Below are positions 56,701 through 64,000 of a DNA stretch of 64,000 bases, in pieces. The translations under genes were made by a program, and so were the position numbers. Each line of letters starts with the position of its first letter. Positions within the stretch are counted from its first letter, which is position 1. The notes under the pieces were generated by a model. It did no database searches, was not told where the DNA came from, and worked only from the letters and a program-made list of their open reading frames with translations. This stretch comes from Sphingobacterium prati (GTDB taxonomy: Bacteria; Bacteroidota; Bacteroidia; Sphingobacteriales; Sphingobacteriaceae). The stretch covers positions 1 through 64,000 of the forward strand of contig NZ_JABJWY010000009.1 of the NCBI RefSeq assembly GCF_013167215.1, in the 5' to 3' direction.

Positions 56701-57508
56701 AGGACAGCCCAATGAACCTTTATTCTGGCAAAGAAATGATGAAATTGGGACATTGATCAAAGAGTATAACCTCATGATCATAAAACTCGAGGACTATGCC
56801 AATAAAATAAAGGATACCGAACGTGAATCAACCTGGCGTGAGATGGCCCAGCAGATTGCTCATGAGATCAAAAATCCGCTAACGCCAATGAAATTGGGCA
56901 TACAACAGCTGCGGAGATCCTATAAAGACGATGATCCTAAATTCCCTGATCGTTTCAATAAGTTCTCTACTTCATTTATTGAACAAATAGATGCGTTGAC
57001 ACAAATTGCTTCGGAGTTCTCCCATTTTGCAAAATTTCCAACAACTGTGATGGAAAATATCAATATCGTCGAAAAAATAGCAAAATCAATATCTCTTTAT
57101 AATAACACCCCTAATGTCAACATCCGACTAATAAACAATGCCGATCAAAAAACATTGATTGTCAAAGCAGATGGAAATGAACTATTGCGTACATTTAATA
57201 ATTTGATAAAAAACGCTATTGAAGGCGGGTATGGGCGAAAAAATATGAAGATAGAAATTTCCATCGAACGTTACTCCGACAAGTTTGTAAAGATAGATGT
57301 CAAAGACAATGGTTATGGAATCCCCGAAGGAATGAAAGATAAAATATTTCAGATCAACTTCACTACAAAAAGCTCAGGAAATGGTTTAGGTCTGGTATTG
57401 GTAAAGAAAACAATCGAAGCTAGTAATGGACAGATATATTTTGAGACAACAGAAGGAGAAGGAACTACCTTTCATATATTACTTCCATTACAACAAACAG
57501 AATCTTAA
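53753..57508 (+). CDS. Very large NtrY-like membrane sensor histidine kinase
   Basis: 1251 residues. TM1 at ~10-28, a periplasmic region to ~205, then about eight more helices (~210-472), a second outer domain (~473-713), helices at ~715-745 and ~776-797, a third probable sensor domain (~800-935), a helix (~938-963) and a HAMP (ending near 1015). The kinase core has His1037 in MAQQIAHEIKNPLTPMKLG, with NLIKNAIEGG, DNGYGIP and GNGLGLVLV. KNPLTPMKLGIQQL is the NtrY-type H box. TTG 53753 is the frame start; GTG at 53762 is equally possible. No response regulator is adjacent. Confidence 0.88.
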   Translation: MTNVNSGIKIRLLLLILTLCFIGTAITIKESVTNKEILDIDTKSLNDYIVEQEKKVDRIFKDSLLLKTFKNFDQYPIAVYQAFERYKNDQKVYLFLFKDHEPKLWSTNLFVPITDQGFLEKSNFVQDDNRSYIVRKKTIGNISILAYILVKPYTNNNNPYLNASLRRNLFDTRNIDIAFYTDTVAIKNIYSNEGSYLFSVKLKDGNHENIYTILQFFCWLLAWIALLIFFNSLCLHLAKTKRAWWAITMLAGVFTLVKFADLKWNLLSENATFAIFDSRNYAYNSFFPNIWSVLSTTILILWWMVFIYSIRKELNFDKVKNIRLFKLPLAIGLILSIYLSFALLYDIAGTLVTHSNNIYFDFTKLVDLHFLSWVDLGIIGLGILSLNIYIDLVLFFLKKLELKPTQLLNIQLASVIFVILIISIYIEKNSLVNLLLALIILIKSFGEKYFDRHLLTNYIAVLILWAIISTITHARFYQERDLIDMKILLNNLQSEDDVNAVSLFSDIETGITNDKELKHLFNISLPYTNTEGINDFIKKKYFSGYLSKYEFKAYYYDQNNIPLNPNGQNRINEYREKVINKSIKVTQNFYRASAELGTHEYFSIIPVRIDQNRVVNVIINLSNKDFSYTVPYPEILTDMRINNSQYYNKGEYSIALYKGGSLVTQFGKYTYENNLRGLKGQPGEYIEVLDRDSYLHMAYIANTFSTYVISKQKPSFWDYVATTSFLFLVFFMIFMLFHYAASFYIFLKNTKLTFRNLKYQFYKIINKIQYSTRIQTSIISSVILAILISAVISYISINKQLYNNNRNSKERFIIELGKRMENMLTYTDEVSNENQLISILKTLSETISKDFNLYSKSGRLLYSSQRRIYDLELFSTFINPAALKNLSLLKKSETIEDERIGTFQFETSYATIRDKNYSTLAYIGIPNFSLQKEENINKNLLLNTIVNIYSLIIIGFGFYATFVANSVTNPLSIISKKISQLRLGQPNEPLFWQRNDEIGTLIKEYNLMIIKLEDYANKIKDTERESTWREMAQQIAHEIKNPLTPMKLGIQQLRRSYKDDDPKFPDRFNKFSTSFIEQIDALTQIASEFSHFAKFPTTVMENINIVEKIAKSISLYNNTPNVNIRLINNADQKTLIVKADGNELLRTFNNLIKNAIEGGYGRKNMKIEISIERYSDKFVKIDVKDNGYGIPEGMKDKIFQINFTTKSSGNGLGLVLVKKTIEASNGQIYFETTEGEGTTFHILLPLQQTES

Positions 57509-57548
57509 TGCTTTATTGTCACATTTCATAAAAGAACTCCATAGTATT

Positions 57549-57734
57549 TTATGGTAAAATATCCTCTTTGGATAGCTCCTGAAAAACTGCAGCAACTTTA
57601 ATGGCTTTTTTCGCGAAGGAAAAGGCAAAACCAATAGCGAATCTATCCAATGCGTATTGATGCAATGCAAATCCTACGATATCGGCTAACACATCGGTCC
57701 CCTCTGTCTTACTATTATAAAGTTCAGTAAATAA
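57549..57734 (-). pseudogene. Open remnant of an unknown gene
   Basis: On the minus strand a start-less frame of 60 codons reads TELYNSKTEGTDVLADIVGF, ALHQYALDRFAIGFAFSFAK and KAIKVAAVFQELSKEDILP to a stop at 57549-57551. Its amino-acid make-up looks like the C-terminus of a real helical protein. A hairpin lies directly upstream at 57739-57768, where the rest should be, so it is probably a truncated leftover. Confidence 0.4.
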
Positions 57735-57738
57735 TAAA

Positions 57739-57768
57739 AAATGCGAAGTCCTTTCGAACTTCGCATTT
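57739..57768. terminator. Hairpin, probable terminator
   Basis: AAATGCGAAGT (57739-57749) pairs perfectly with ACTTCGCATTT (57758-57768), 8-base loop. It lies 230 bases after the kinase and 123 before the end of the convergent coiled-coil gene. Confidence 0.65.
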
Positions 57769-57891
57769 CTATAACTTACACACTTTATGAAACAGTACCC
57801 TGAACAAAAAAGCTCTACTTTATATTCATCTGTTGAAAAACATTACAGGCTCTACCTTACGACTTGCAGCGAGAGAACATACGCTATCTGT

Positions 57892-58818
57892 CTAACGCAA
57901 TACAACTGTTGATCTACCCATTATAGCATTGTCTTCATAAAGCAAGACGGTGTACGCCCCTTTGGTAAAACCGTTTTCAGCAGACCAATACACCACATAA
58001 TCTTCACCTTTATTCGTAAACAAGATATTATGTTTAAAGGTATACTGTAACTTCTCCCCATGTACAAAGAAAATATTATCTCCTTGTATCACAAGATTCC
58101 CCTGAGGATCAATGATTCTCACAAAAATATCGCGTTCACCACTTTTAGCCAATGAATTGTCAGTTATGGTAAAATTAATTTTCAATTTATCCACCCGTTT
58201 CGCACGCTCTTCAACTGACTCCTTACCGTTCTTTTTGACTTCAAGACCATTGATGCTGATACTTGAAACCTTCAAAGCAGATGCTGTCGTCACTTTTTCT
58301 TTTAATTCAGCATTAGTTGTTGTCAGAGAATTAATTTGCTTATTTTTCTCGACAACCGATTCATTCAAAGTTGAATTCTGCTTTGATAAAATCTGATTTT
58401 CCTGAACCAAGCGTTGAACATCTACCCGATAATGATCAACCTGCTTTTTTAACAAATTGATTTTACGCTGAGCGTCATCAATATCTTTAGGAGTTATACT
58501 CTTATTTTCAAGTTTTTTTCTTAGTTCAGCAATTTCCGCTCGCGAATCATCTTTTTGCACCGTCATCTCGGGAGTCAATTGAACATTTTCTACATCGATC
58601 TTGTCCAACTCGGCCTCTATCCGGTCGATCTGTACCTGAAGATTTTCCTTTTCCACAGTTAAGGCATAGACTTTCTCTCCATTTGTCTTAAACTTAACAT
58701 AAAAATATATATTCGTTGCTAGTAACGCTGCTATCGCAATGATGAAGAAATAAACTTTAGAAGTATCTTTCTTCTTCTCTTCTTCCTTCTTGCTCGAAAC
58801 AACCTCTGAATTCATCAT
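57892..58818 (-). CDS. Membrane-anchored coiled-coil protein
   Basis: 308 residues. A lysine- and glutamate-rich N-terminus (SSKKEEEKKKDTSK), one membrane helix (FFIIAIAALLATNIYFYV, ~25-41), then a long coiled coil (~50-185; LTVEKENLQVQIDRIEAELD, LRKKLENKSI, QKINLLKKQVDHYR-like heptads), and a beta-rich C-terminal domain (~195-308, SISINGLEV, IFVRIIDPQGNLVIQG, GAYTVLLYED). The outer domain resembles adhesion or surface modules of unknown function. A double palindrome sits just upstream. Confidence 0.7.
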   Translation of the reverse strand: MMNSEVVSSKKEEEKKKDTSKVYFFIIAIAALLATNIYFYVKFKTNGEKVYALTVEKENLQVQIDRIEAELDKIDVENVQLTPEMTVQKDDSRAEIAELRKKLENKSITPKDIDDAQRKINLLKKQVDHYRVDVQRLVQENQILSKQNSTLNESVVEKNKQINSLTTTNAELKEKVTTASALKVSSISINGLEVKKNGKESVEERAKRVDKLKINFTITDNSLAKSGERDIFVRIIDPQGNLVIQGDNIFFVHGEKLQYTFKHNILFTNKGEDYVVYWSAENGFTKGAYTVLLYEDNAIMGRSTVVLR

Positions 58819-58831
58819 AATACACTATCAT

Positions 58832-58867
58832 ATTCATTGTATGAATTGATGTATTCATACAATGAAT
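58832..58867. promoter_or_regulatory. Double palindromic operator-like site
   Basis: ATTCATTGTATGAAT (58832-58846) and ATTCATACAATGAAT (58853-58867) are exact reverse complements, and each is itself ATTCAT-N3-ATGAAT. The centres are 21 bp apart, two helical turns. The site is 14-49 bases before the coiled-coil gene and 50 bases after the gmd stop. It could bind two dimers of a regulator or fold as RNA hairpin. Confidence 0.55.
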
Positions 58868-58916
58868 GTTTAAACAAAAATTATTCCAGTTTTATTTTTT
58901 CATTATCATTTATGAA

Positions 58917-60068
58917 TTATTCAAAATAGTTCAACGTCTGAAAACCACCTTGTTTCAAATACTCTTCTTTTCTCATCAAATGAAGATCGGATTGTACCAT
59001 ATCTGTTACCAGCATCTGAAGATTATATTTAGGTGTCCAACCTAGTTTGGTATTCGCTTTGGTAGGATCTCCAATAAGTAAATCGACCTCCGTCGGTCTG
59101 TAATAGGCAGGGTCTACCTTAACGACAGTTTGTCCAAATTTAATAAGTGATTTATCAATATTTAATTCAGCTAAACGCTCCTCATCAACATCAATAATTA
59201 CTCCTTTTTCTTGTTCGCCCTTCCCACTAAATTCAATTTCTATTCCCAATTCAGCAAAGGCCAAACGGACAAAATCTCTAACCGTTGTTGTAACTCCCGT
59301 TGCGATGACAAAATCCTCAGGTTTTTCCTGTTGTAGGATCAGCCACATCGCTTCAACATAGTCTTTTGCATGTCCCCAGTCACGCTGAGCCGAAAGATTC
59401 CCCAAATAAAGTTTATCCTGCAATCCCAACGCAATTTTTGCAACGGCTCGGGTTATTTTACGCGTTACAAATGTTTCACCTCTGACAGGGCTTTCATGAT
59501 TAAACAAAATCCCATTGCAGGCATACATATTGTAAGCTTCACGATAGTTAACAGTAATCCAATAGCCATACATTTTGGCAACAGCATATGGACTTCTTGG
59601 GTAAAAAGGAGTCGTCTCACTTTGTGGTACCGCTTGCACAAGACCATATAGCTCCGAAGTTGAGGCTTGGTAAATACGTGTTTTCTCGATCATTCCTAAT
59701 AATCTGACAGCCTCTAATATACGAAGCGTACCGATACCGTCAGCATTGGCCGTATACTCGGGCGTATCAAAGCTCACCTTAACATGGGATTGAGCCGCTA
59801 GATTATAGATTTCATCCGGTTGAGTCTCCTGAATGACACGGATCAAATTGGTTGAATCTGTCAAATCACCAAAATGCAATGTAAAATTTCTATTGTCAAG
59901 ATGGGGATCTTGATAAAGGTGATCAATACGATCAGTATTGAATAGGGAGCTACGGCGTTTTAGCCCATGAACCCTATATCCTTTTTTTAATAGGAATTCT
60001 GCTAAATAGGCGCCATCTTGCCCTGTAATACCTGTTATCAATGCAGTTTTCGTGTTTTGTTCAGCCAT
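58917..60068 (-). CDS. gmd: GDP-mannose 4,6-dehydratase
   Basis: About 383 residues of the short-chain dehydrogenase superfamily; makes GDP-4-keto-6-deoxymannose, the precursor of GDP-fucose and related sugars. NADP site [16 protein letters not shown], the [15 protein letters not shown] block, STSELYG, and the catalytic YxxxK in [31 protein letters not shown] is a Gmd hallmark. The open frame runs to 60095; the ATG at 60068 ([13 protein letters not shown]) is chosen. No fcl or glycan genes follow, so its product is used elsewhere. Confidence 0.94.
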   Translation of the reverse strand: MAEQNTKTALITGITGQDGAYLAEFLLKKGYRVHGLKRRSSLFNTDRIDHLYQDPHLDNRNFTLHFGDLTDSTNLIRVIQETQPDEIYNLAAQSHVKVSFDTPEYTANADGIGTLRILEAVRLLGMIEKTRIYQASTSELYGLVQAVPQSETTPFYPRSPYAVAKMYGYWITVNYREAYNMYACNGILFNHESPVRGETFVTRKITRAVAKIALGLQDKLYLGNLSAQRDWGHAKDYVEAMWLILQQEKPEDFVIATGVTTTVRDFVRLAFAELGIEIEFSGKGEQEKGVIIDVDEERLAELNIDKSLIKFGQTVVKVDPAYYRPTEVDLLIGDPTKANTKLGWTPKYNLQMLVTDMVQSDLHLMRKEEYLKQGGFQTLNYFE

Positions 60069-60283
60069 ATTTCTATCTATATTAAGCAGTTCCAAGCTTA
60101 AGCCTTGGGAATCATGCTATTTTTCATCTGATAAATCTGTTTTCTAAGGTAACGATGCTATCTGATTTATTCGTCTCAAAAGCAATTATTCATACAGCTT
60201 CCGCTTTTTGTATTCATCACTTCACACTTCAAGTTTGAATAAATCATGATGGATTCAGCGTGTAAAAGTATTAAATTTTCCAC

Positions 60284-60312
60284 AAAAAAAAGCCATAGGA
60301 TTTCCTATAGCT
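60284..60312 (-). terminator. Intrinsic terminator of the lipocalin-like gene
   Basis: On the minus strand 60312-60303 pairs with 60300-60291 (AGCTATAGGA with AGCCATAGGA, one wobble), followed by eight T. It ends the gene at 60342. Confidence 0.82.
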
Positions 60313-60341
60313 TCTCGTTATTCTTTTTTTCTCGATTGAGC

Positions 60342-60905
60342 TTAGTTTACGCGCGAAAAATTCAACACCAAGTAAGCTTCACCATTAGATACTGTCAATG
60401 GCATTTTCATAACTAATTTGTTGCCATCAGAATAAGACAGATCTAAACGATAACCTGTTGTTACATTCTTTGCTTTGTCTCCTGCATAGATCTTTTTAAA
60501 TTGGAATTGCGGTTCGCCTAAACCTTTTCCAGGATTGTATATCGACCAAAAGATCTCACGCGATGCACCCGGAGCACATAAAGTACCTTGGGCATTGAAC
60601 GTGATTGATCCCTTTCCATTTCCAATGAAGTTCCATGTACTACCGACAAAACATTCCGCAGGAGCTTCCTCAAATACACTTTTAATGGTGAATGTCGAAG
60701 GTAAGTTTTCTCTATCGATTGAATTTAGTGTCCAAGTTCCCTTCACAGCAGATTTCCATTCTGAGGCGCTAGGTCCCGAAGTTGCACTTGTATTGGAAGA
60801 CCCATAACCAGGATTTCCAGTAGATGTACCTTGCTTTTGTGCACCACAGGAGAACAAGGTCACCGTAGCAAAAACTGTTGCTAATGATAAAACGAATCGA
60901 TTCAT
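60342..60905 (-). CDS. Lipocalin-like lipoprotein
   Basis: 187 residues. Lipoprotein signal (VFATVTLFSC, lipid cysteine near residue 20), a Gly/Ser/Thr-rich linker (GTSTGNPGYGSSNTSATSG), then a beta-rich domain from ~48: WKSAVKGTWTLNSID, ECFVGSTWNFIGNGKGSITF, REIFWSIYNP, YLVLNFSRVN. The GxW..L start and strand pattern suggest a lipocalin-like fold. Cargo unknown. Single gene. Confidence 0.72.
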   Translation of the reverse strand: MNRFVLSLATVFATVTLFSCGAQKQGTSTGNPGYGSSNTSATSGPSASEWKSAVKGTWTLNSIDRENLPSTFTIKSVFEEAPAECFVGSTWNFIGNGKGSITFNAQGTLCAPGASREIFWSIYNPGKGLGEPQFQFKKIYAGDKAKNVTTGYRLDLSYSDGNKLVMKMPLTVSNGEAYLVLNFSRVN

Positions 60906-60958
60906 ATGTCTAGTTTTAATTTCAAATTGTATTTTTGGGGTAAATTAATCCACAAATC

Positions 60959-61291
60959 ATGAAGATTACAGCCAAAAATCATACCATAAGCAAAATAATC
61001 GCAAAAACTCTTTTAAGGTTATTCATTATTCTTTTAGCCTTCGCCACCTACCCTCTTTTTTTGGGACAGGAAGCAAAGACGAAATTAAACCAAATCAGCC
61101 TTGCGTTCACAAATAAGGTTGCTTTCATTGCCCCTATCTTACTATTTTGTTTTATCGTCGGATTAATGATTGCTGTGCTAAAACACAAATATAATAGAAT
61201 TGACCTAAATTGGCTATTTTCTCTTGCGACAATATTCGGTATTTTATACTTGATATTATTGTATTCAAGAATTTACCCAACTATCGCATAA
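60959..61291 (+). CDS. Small membrane protein, unknown
   Basis: 110 residues with three hydrophobic helices (about 18-35, 52-73, 82-104) and a basic N-terminus. No family recognised. It is divergent from the lipocalin-like gene and precedes, by 88 bases, the YbhN-like gene. Confidence 0.55.
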   Translation: MKITAKNHTISKIIAKTLLRLFIILLAFATYPLFLGQEAKTKLNQISLAFTNKVAFIAPILLFCFIVGLMIAVLKHKYNRIDLNWLFSLATIFGILYLILLYSRIYPTIA

Positions 61292-61379
61292 GTTCAATTG
61301 CACAATTCGACAAAGTTCCTAACTTTGAATTTTCCAAAATCGCTAATAGGTATGATTAAGATTGGAAAAATAAACTTCT

Positions 61380-62294
61380 ATGGACAAAAAAAAAGGTTTT
61401 AAGATCCTAAAAAATATATTGAAGATTGTCGTTACGGTGGGAGCCCTTTACTGGGTTTTCAGTAAAGTTTCACTAAAAGATCTCAAAGAAGCTGTAATTC
61501 ATTCAAATCCCCTCTATTTATTTCTAGCTTTATTAGCATATAGTAGTTCAATTTTTATATCCTCATCACGTTTATTAACATTTCTGGGGGCTATTGGCTT
61601 AGACGTATCTGAAAAATATAATTTGAAGCTTTACCAATTGGGGCTGTTTTATAACCTCATTTTACCTGGTGGAGTGGGCGGGGATGGTTACAAAATATTC
61701 TTCCTTCGAAAAAGATTCAGTATCAAAGGCAGGAAATTATTTACAGCATTATTCTTAGATAGATTAAGTGGTTTATGGGCCTTATGCCTAATCATTGCAG
61801 CATTAGTCACCTACATGCCACAACTAGGAATACCAAATTACTTGACGTTCATCCTGTTTGTATCAGGGAGCATCCTCTATTATTTTGTTGTTACAAAATT
61901 TTTCAGCGAATATAAATCTACCTTTTTAAAAGCACACTTAAAAGCTATCGGCGTACAGTCAATGCAAGTGATCGCAGCGATTTTAATTCTTTATGCCTTA
62001 GGATTTAACGGGAAATTCTCCCCTTACCTATTTCTATTTTTGGCCTCTTCGTTAGTCTCTATCATTCCTTTCTCTGTGGGGGGATTGGGTATGCGTGAGC
62101 TTGTGATCATGTGGGGAGCAGGCATATTTCAGGTAGACTCACACAATGCGGTGTTGATCACATTGTTATTTTATATTATCTCGGCGATGGTCGCACTCTC
62201 CGGAATTTATTTTATCTTCAATCCTAAAGCAATTGGTGAGGATAAACTACCTTCTGTCGAAGAAGTTGAACAAAGTCAAAAATTAGAGGAATAA
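61380..62294 (+). CDS. YbhN/LPG-synthase-TM family membrane protein
   Basis: 304 residues, about eight membrane helices. Matches the flippase-like lysylphosphatidylglycerol synthase transmembrane domain: RLLTFLGAIGLDVS, NLILPGGVGGDGYKIFFLRK, FTALFLDRLSGLWAL and SLVSIIPFSVGGLGMRELV. The catalytic aminoacyl-transfer domain of MprF is absent, so it is more likely a lipid or glycan transporter-type protein. It ends 2 bases before the next gene, an operon with the SDR. Confidence 0.85.
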   Translation: MDKKKGFKILKNILKIVVTVGALYWVFSKVSLKDLKEAVIHSNPLYLFLALLAYSSSIFISSSRLLTFLGAIGLDVSEKYNLKLYQLGLFYNLILPGGVGGDGYKIFFLRKRFSIKGRKLFTALFLDRLSGLWALCLIIAALVTYMPQLGIPNYLTFILFVSGSILYYFVVTKFFSEYKSTFLKAHLKAIGVQSMQVIAAILILYALGFNGKFSPYLFLFLASSLVSIIPFSVGGLGMRELVIMWGAGIFQVDSHNAVLITLLFYIISAMVALSGIYFIFNPKAIGEDKLPSVEEVEQSQKLEE

Positions 62295-62296
62295 AC

Positions 62297-63004
62297 ATGG
62301 CGAATATTATTATAACAGGAGCAAGCAGTGGCGTCGGATTTGAGGCTGTACTTGATTTGACCTCAAAAAAGGACAACAAAGTCATCGCATTGGCTCGATC
62401 TGCAGACAAATTGAGGAAGCTTCATGAAATAGCTAGTCAGCTTAATTATGACGGGGGTACGCTTTTCCCCGCACAATTTGATATTGTCTATGATGATTAC
62501 ACAACACTAATTCCTTTTATTCAATCGAAATTTGACAGCGTCGACATCTTGATCAACAATGCCGGTGCATTAATTAATAAACCATTCATGGAGACCAGTG
62601 GGCAGGATTTTGCAGAAATGCTGCAGACAAATATTATGGGACACGTCAATATGATACAGCACGTTGTTCCATTCATGCACGAAGGTTCCCATATTGTCAA
62701 CATCAGCAGCATGGGAGGTTTCCAGGGCTCAATGAAATTTCCGGGACTTTCAGCCTATTCTACCAGTAAAGGTGCTTTGGCTATTTTAACAGAATGTCTC
62801 GCTGAAGAATTTAAGGAAAAGGGAATTAAGGTCAACTGCTTAGCATTAGGCTCGTCACAAACTGAAATGTTTGAAGCAGCTTTTCCCGGTATACAAGCGG
62901 GCACGCTAGCCTTTGAAATGGGTCGGTACATTGCGGAGTTTGCTCAGAACGGGCACCAATATTTCAATGGCAAAATTCTACCTGTCGCCAATACGACACC
63001 ATAA
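62297..63004 (+). CDS. Short-chain dehydrogenase/reductase
   Basis: 235 residues of classical SDR. Cofactor motif ITGASSGVGFEAV, NNAGA (ILINNAGALINKPF), catalytic serine in IVNISSMGGFQG, and YSTSKGAL with the Tyr and Lys. Ends in a short C-terminal piece (GKILPVANTTP) as in FabG-like oxidoreductases, but the substrate is unknown. Tight spacing with the membrane protein suggests related work in the envelope. Confidence 0.85.
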   Translation: MANIIITGASSGVGFEAVLDLTSKKDNKVIALARSADKLRKLHEIASQLNYDGGTLFPAQFDIVYDDYTTLIPFIQSKFDSVDILINNAGALINKPFMETSGQDFAEMLQTNIMGHVNMIQHVVPFMHEGSHIVNISSMGGFQGSMKFPGLSAYSTSKGALAILTECLAEEFKEKGIKVNCLALGSSQTEMFEAAFPGIQAGTLAFEMGRYIAEFAQNGHQYFNGKILPVANTTP

Positions 63005-63130
63005 CAGAGCGCTTAAAGGCAACAGGTTGTTGCTGATCATTGACATCGGAATTTAATTTTTTCTCCGATTCCGAAAACTTATGTTAAGTTGCCAAAAGCG
63101 AATACCGTAACGACCAAATTTAAGATTCGA

Positions 63131-64000
63131 TTATTTTGTTTTCAATTTAAGCCATTTCGTAAGATCATCCATCAATTGCTCATTGAAACTTTCTGAATTT
63201 TCAAAATATTCTTCAATTTTCCCCGTCTGTGCATTTTGAAAGAGATGGTTCAAATTTGGGTAGTCTTTGATCGTCACATCTGTCGTCTTCAGACGTAAAC
63301 GTTGAAGTGCATAAATATTTTCGTTAGCAGGCACCTGAATATCTTTTCCTCCAAAAGAAGCAAAAATAGGTACGTTTACTTGCTTAAGGTAGTAACTTGG
63401 ATCGATTCGGAGAAAAGTTTTAAACCAAGGCATTAACATCGGACTTAATTTGATTCTCATATCCGATGTTAATACATTTCCATTGTTTTGCCGAATAAGT
63501 TCTTCTTCCAATAATTCCGACAAAATCTTTGGCGGCTCGTCTCTCAAAAGAATGTCATATAGCTTTCTGTTATTAGCCTTATTCAATTCCAATGCTGGCT
63601 CAGACAACCCTGCGACTTTCCCGAGCGCATAACTCTGTAGAATCAATAAAGAATCTCCTTTGAGGACAGGACCAGATAAAAGCGCAATATAATTGACCTT
63701 ACTGTTTTCTGCTGCAACCATTTCCGCTATTAAAGCACCTTCGCTATGGCCAATGACACCAATCTTTCCTGTTTTGACCATCTGCTGCTTGCTCAGAAAA
63801 TCCACGGCTGCATTTGCGTCTGATGCGAAATCAATCGTCGTAGCCAAGTTAACTTCTCCTTTAGACTTTCCAATACCACGGTCATCATAACGCAGCACAG
63901 CGAAGCCCTTTTTAGTAAGATGATCCGCTAATATTTTAAATGGTCTGTGTCCAAAAACTTCTGAATCTCTATTTTGCTGTCCGCTACCATTGACCAGGAC
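63131..64000 (-). CDS. Alpha/beta hydrolase (N-terminus beyond right edge)
   Basis: At least 289 residues; the frame is open to the right edge, where VLVNGSGQQNRDSEVFGHRP and FKILADHLTKKGFAVLR continue into the core. Then come RYDDRGIGKSKG, the nucleophile Ser in IGHSEGALIAEMVA, the acid in GGKDIQVPANEN, and the histidine in PNLNHLFQNAQTG. This architecture (GSGxQNRD, DDRG.G) is that of secreted Bacteroidota serine hydrolases of esterase/peptidase type. A signal peptide would be in the missing part. The internal ATG at 63898 is not the true start. Confidence 0.85.
   Translation of the reverse strand, partial: VLVNGSGQQNRDSEVFGHRPFKILADHLTKKGFAVLRYDDRGIGKSKGEVNLATTIDFASDANAAVDFLSKQQMVKTGKIGVIGHSEGALIAEMVAAENSKVNYIALLSGPVLKGDSLLILQSYALGKVAGLSEPALELNKANNRKLYDILLRDEPPKILSELLEEELIRQNNGNVLTSDMRIKLSPMLMPWFKTFLRIDPSYYLKQVNVPIFASFGGKDIQVPANENIYALQRLRLKTTDVTIKDYPNLNHLFQNAQTGKIEEYFENSESFNEQLMDDLTKWLKLKTK

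Overview
The window reads as chromosomal DNA of a Bacteroidota bacterium, most likely family Sphingobacteriaceae (Sphingobacterium or Pedobacter-like). This rests on the low GC content, on several promoters of the Bacteroidota type (TTTG, about 19 bp, TAnnTTTG), on SusD-free but typical families (DUF4252, DUF3472, CsaA, type IA topoisomerase TopB, a type B succinate:quinone oxidoreductase), and on the fused hemC-hemD gene. No rRNA, tRNA, CRISPR array, prophage or intact insertion sequence was seen. Genus assignment is inference.

Layout. 1-750: the tail of an unknown gene and a repeat- and hairpin-rich gap. 748-4886: a lysine-catabolism group (glutaryl-CoA dehydrogenase, divergent from antiquitin-type aldehyde dehydrogenase and lysine 6-aminotransferase). 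4957-9635: SUFU protein, TonB-C protein, a GbsR/MarR regulator with two paralogous membrane genes (the second frameshifted) and a TIGR01777 epimerase. 9674-19492: topB, dgt, galM, argH, a free-standing small transcript, then rbfA, aat, a PLP enzyme and a DUF2027-like gene. 19545-21033: two unknown membrane proteins. 21253-26849: heme genes hemA, hemCD, hemB, hemL. 26943-29271: ECF sigma factor, putative anti-sigma factor and two DUF4252 genes. 29573-31803: lipoprotein and DUF3472 protein. 32354-35552: arginine genes (GNAT, argG, argC) behind a long leader that looks like an arginine attenuator. 36053-45294: a HEAT-repeat pseudogene, oligopeptidase B, a subtilase, nth, recA and two secreted phosphoesterases. 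45406-49266: pruA, an msrA remnant, sodA, tadA, csaA and a small CsbD-like gene. 49355-53674: outer-membrane barrel protein and sdhCAB. 53753-57508: a very large NtrY-like histidine kinase. 57549-64000: a gene remnant, a membrane coiled-coil protein behind a double palindrome, gmd, a lipoprotein, three membrane or SDR genes and an alpha/beta hydrolase cut by the right edge.

How the genes fit together. LAT, the ALDH7 enzyme and glutaryl-CoA dehydrogenase supply the first two and a late step of lysine breakdown through aminoadipate. HemA, HemL, HemB and HemCD cover glutamyl-tRNA to uroporphyrinogen III, missing only GltX and later enzymes. ArgG and ArgH complete arginine from citrulline, and ArgC with the GNAT protein belongs to the acetylated (or succinylated) ornithine branch. 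PruA and SdhCAB feed proline carbon and electrons into the TCA cycle and quinone pool.

Most of the window is core metabolism. The points most worth a second look are in the non-coding DNA: the arginine leader at 35573-35850, the autonomous promoter-terminator unit at 16400-16608, the double palindromic site at 58832-58867, and five decayed genes.
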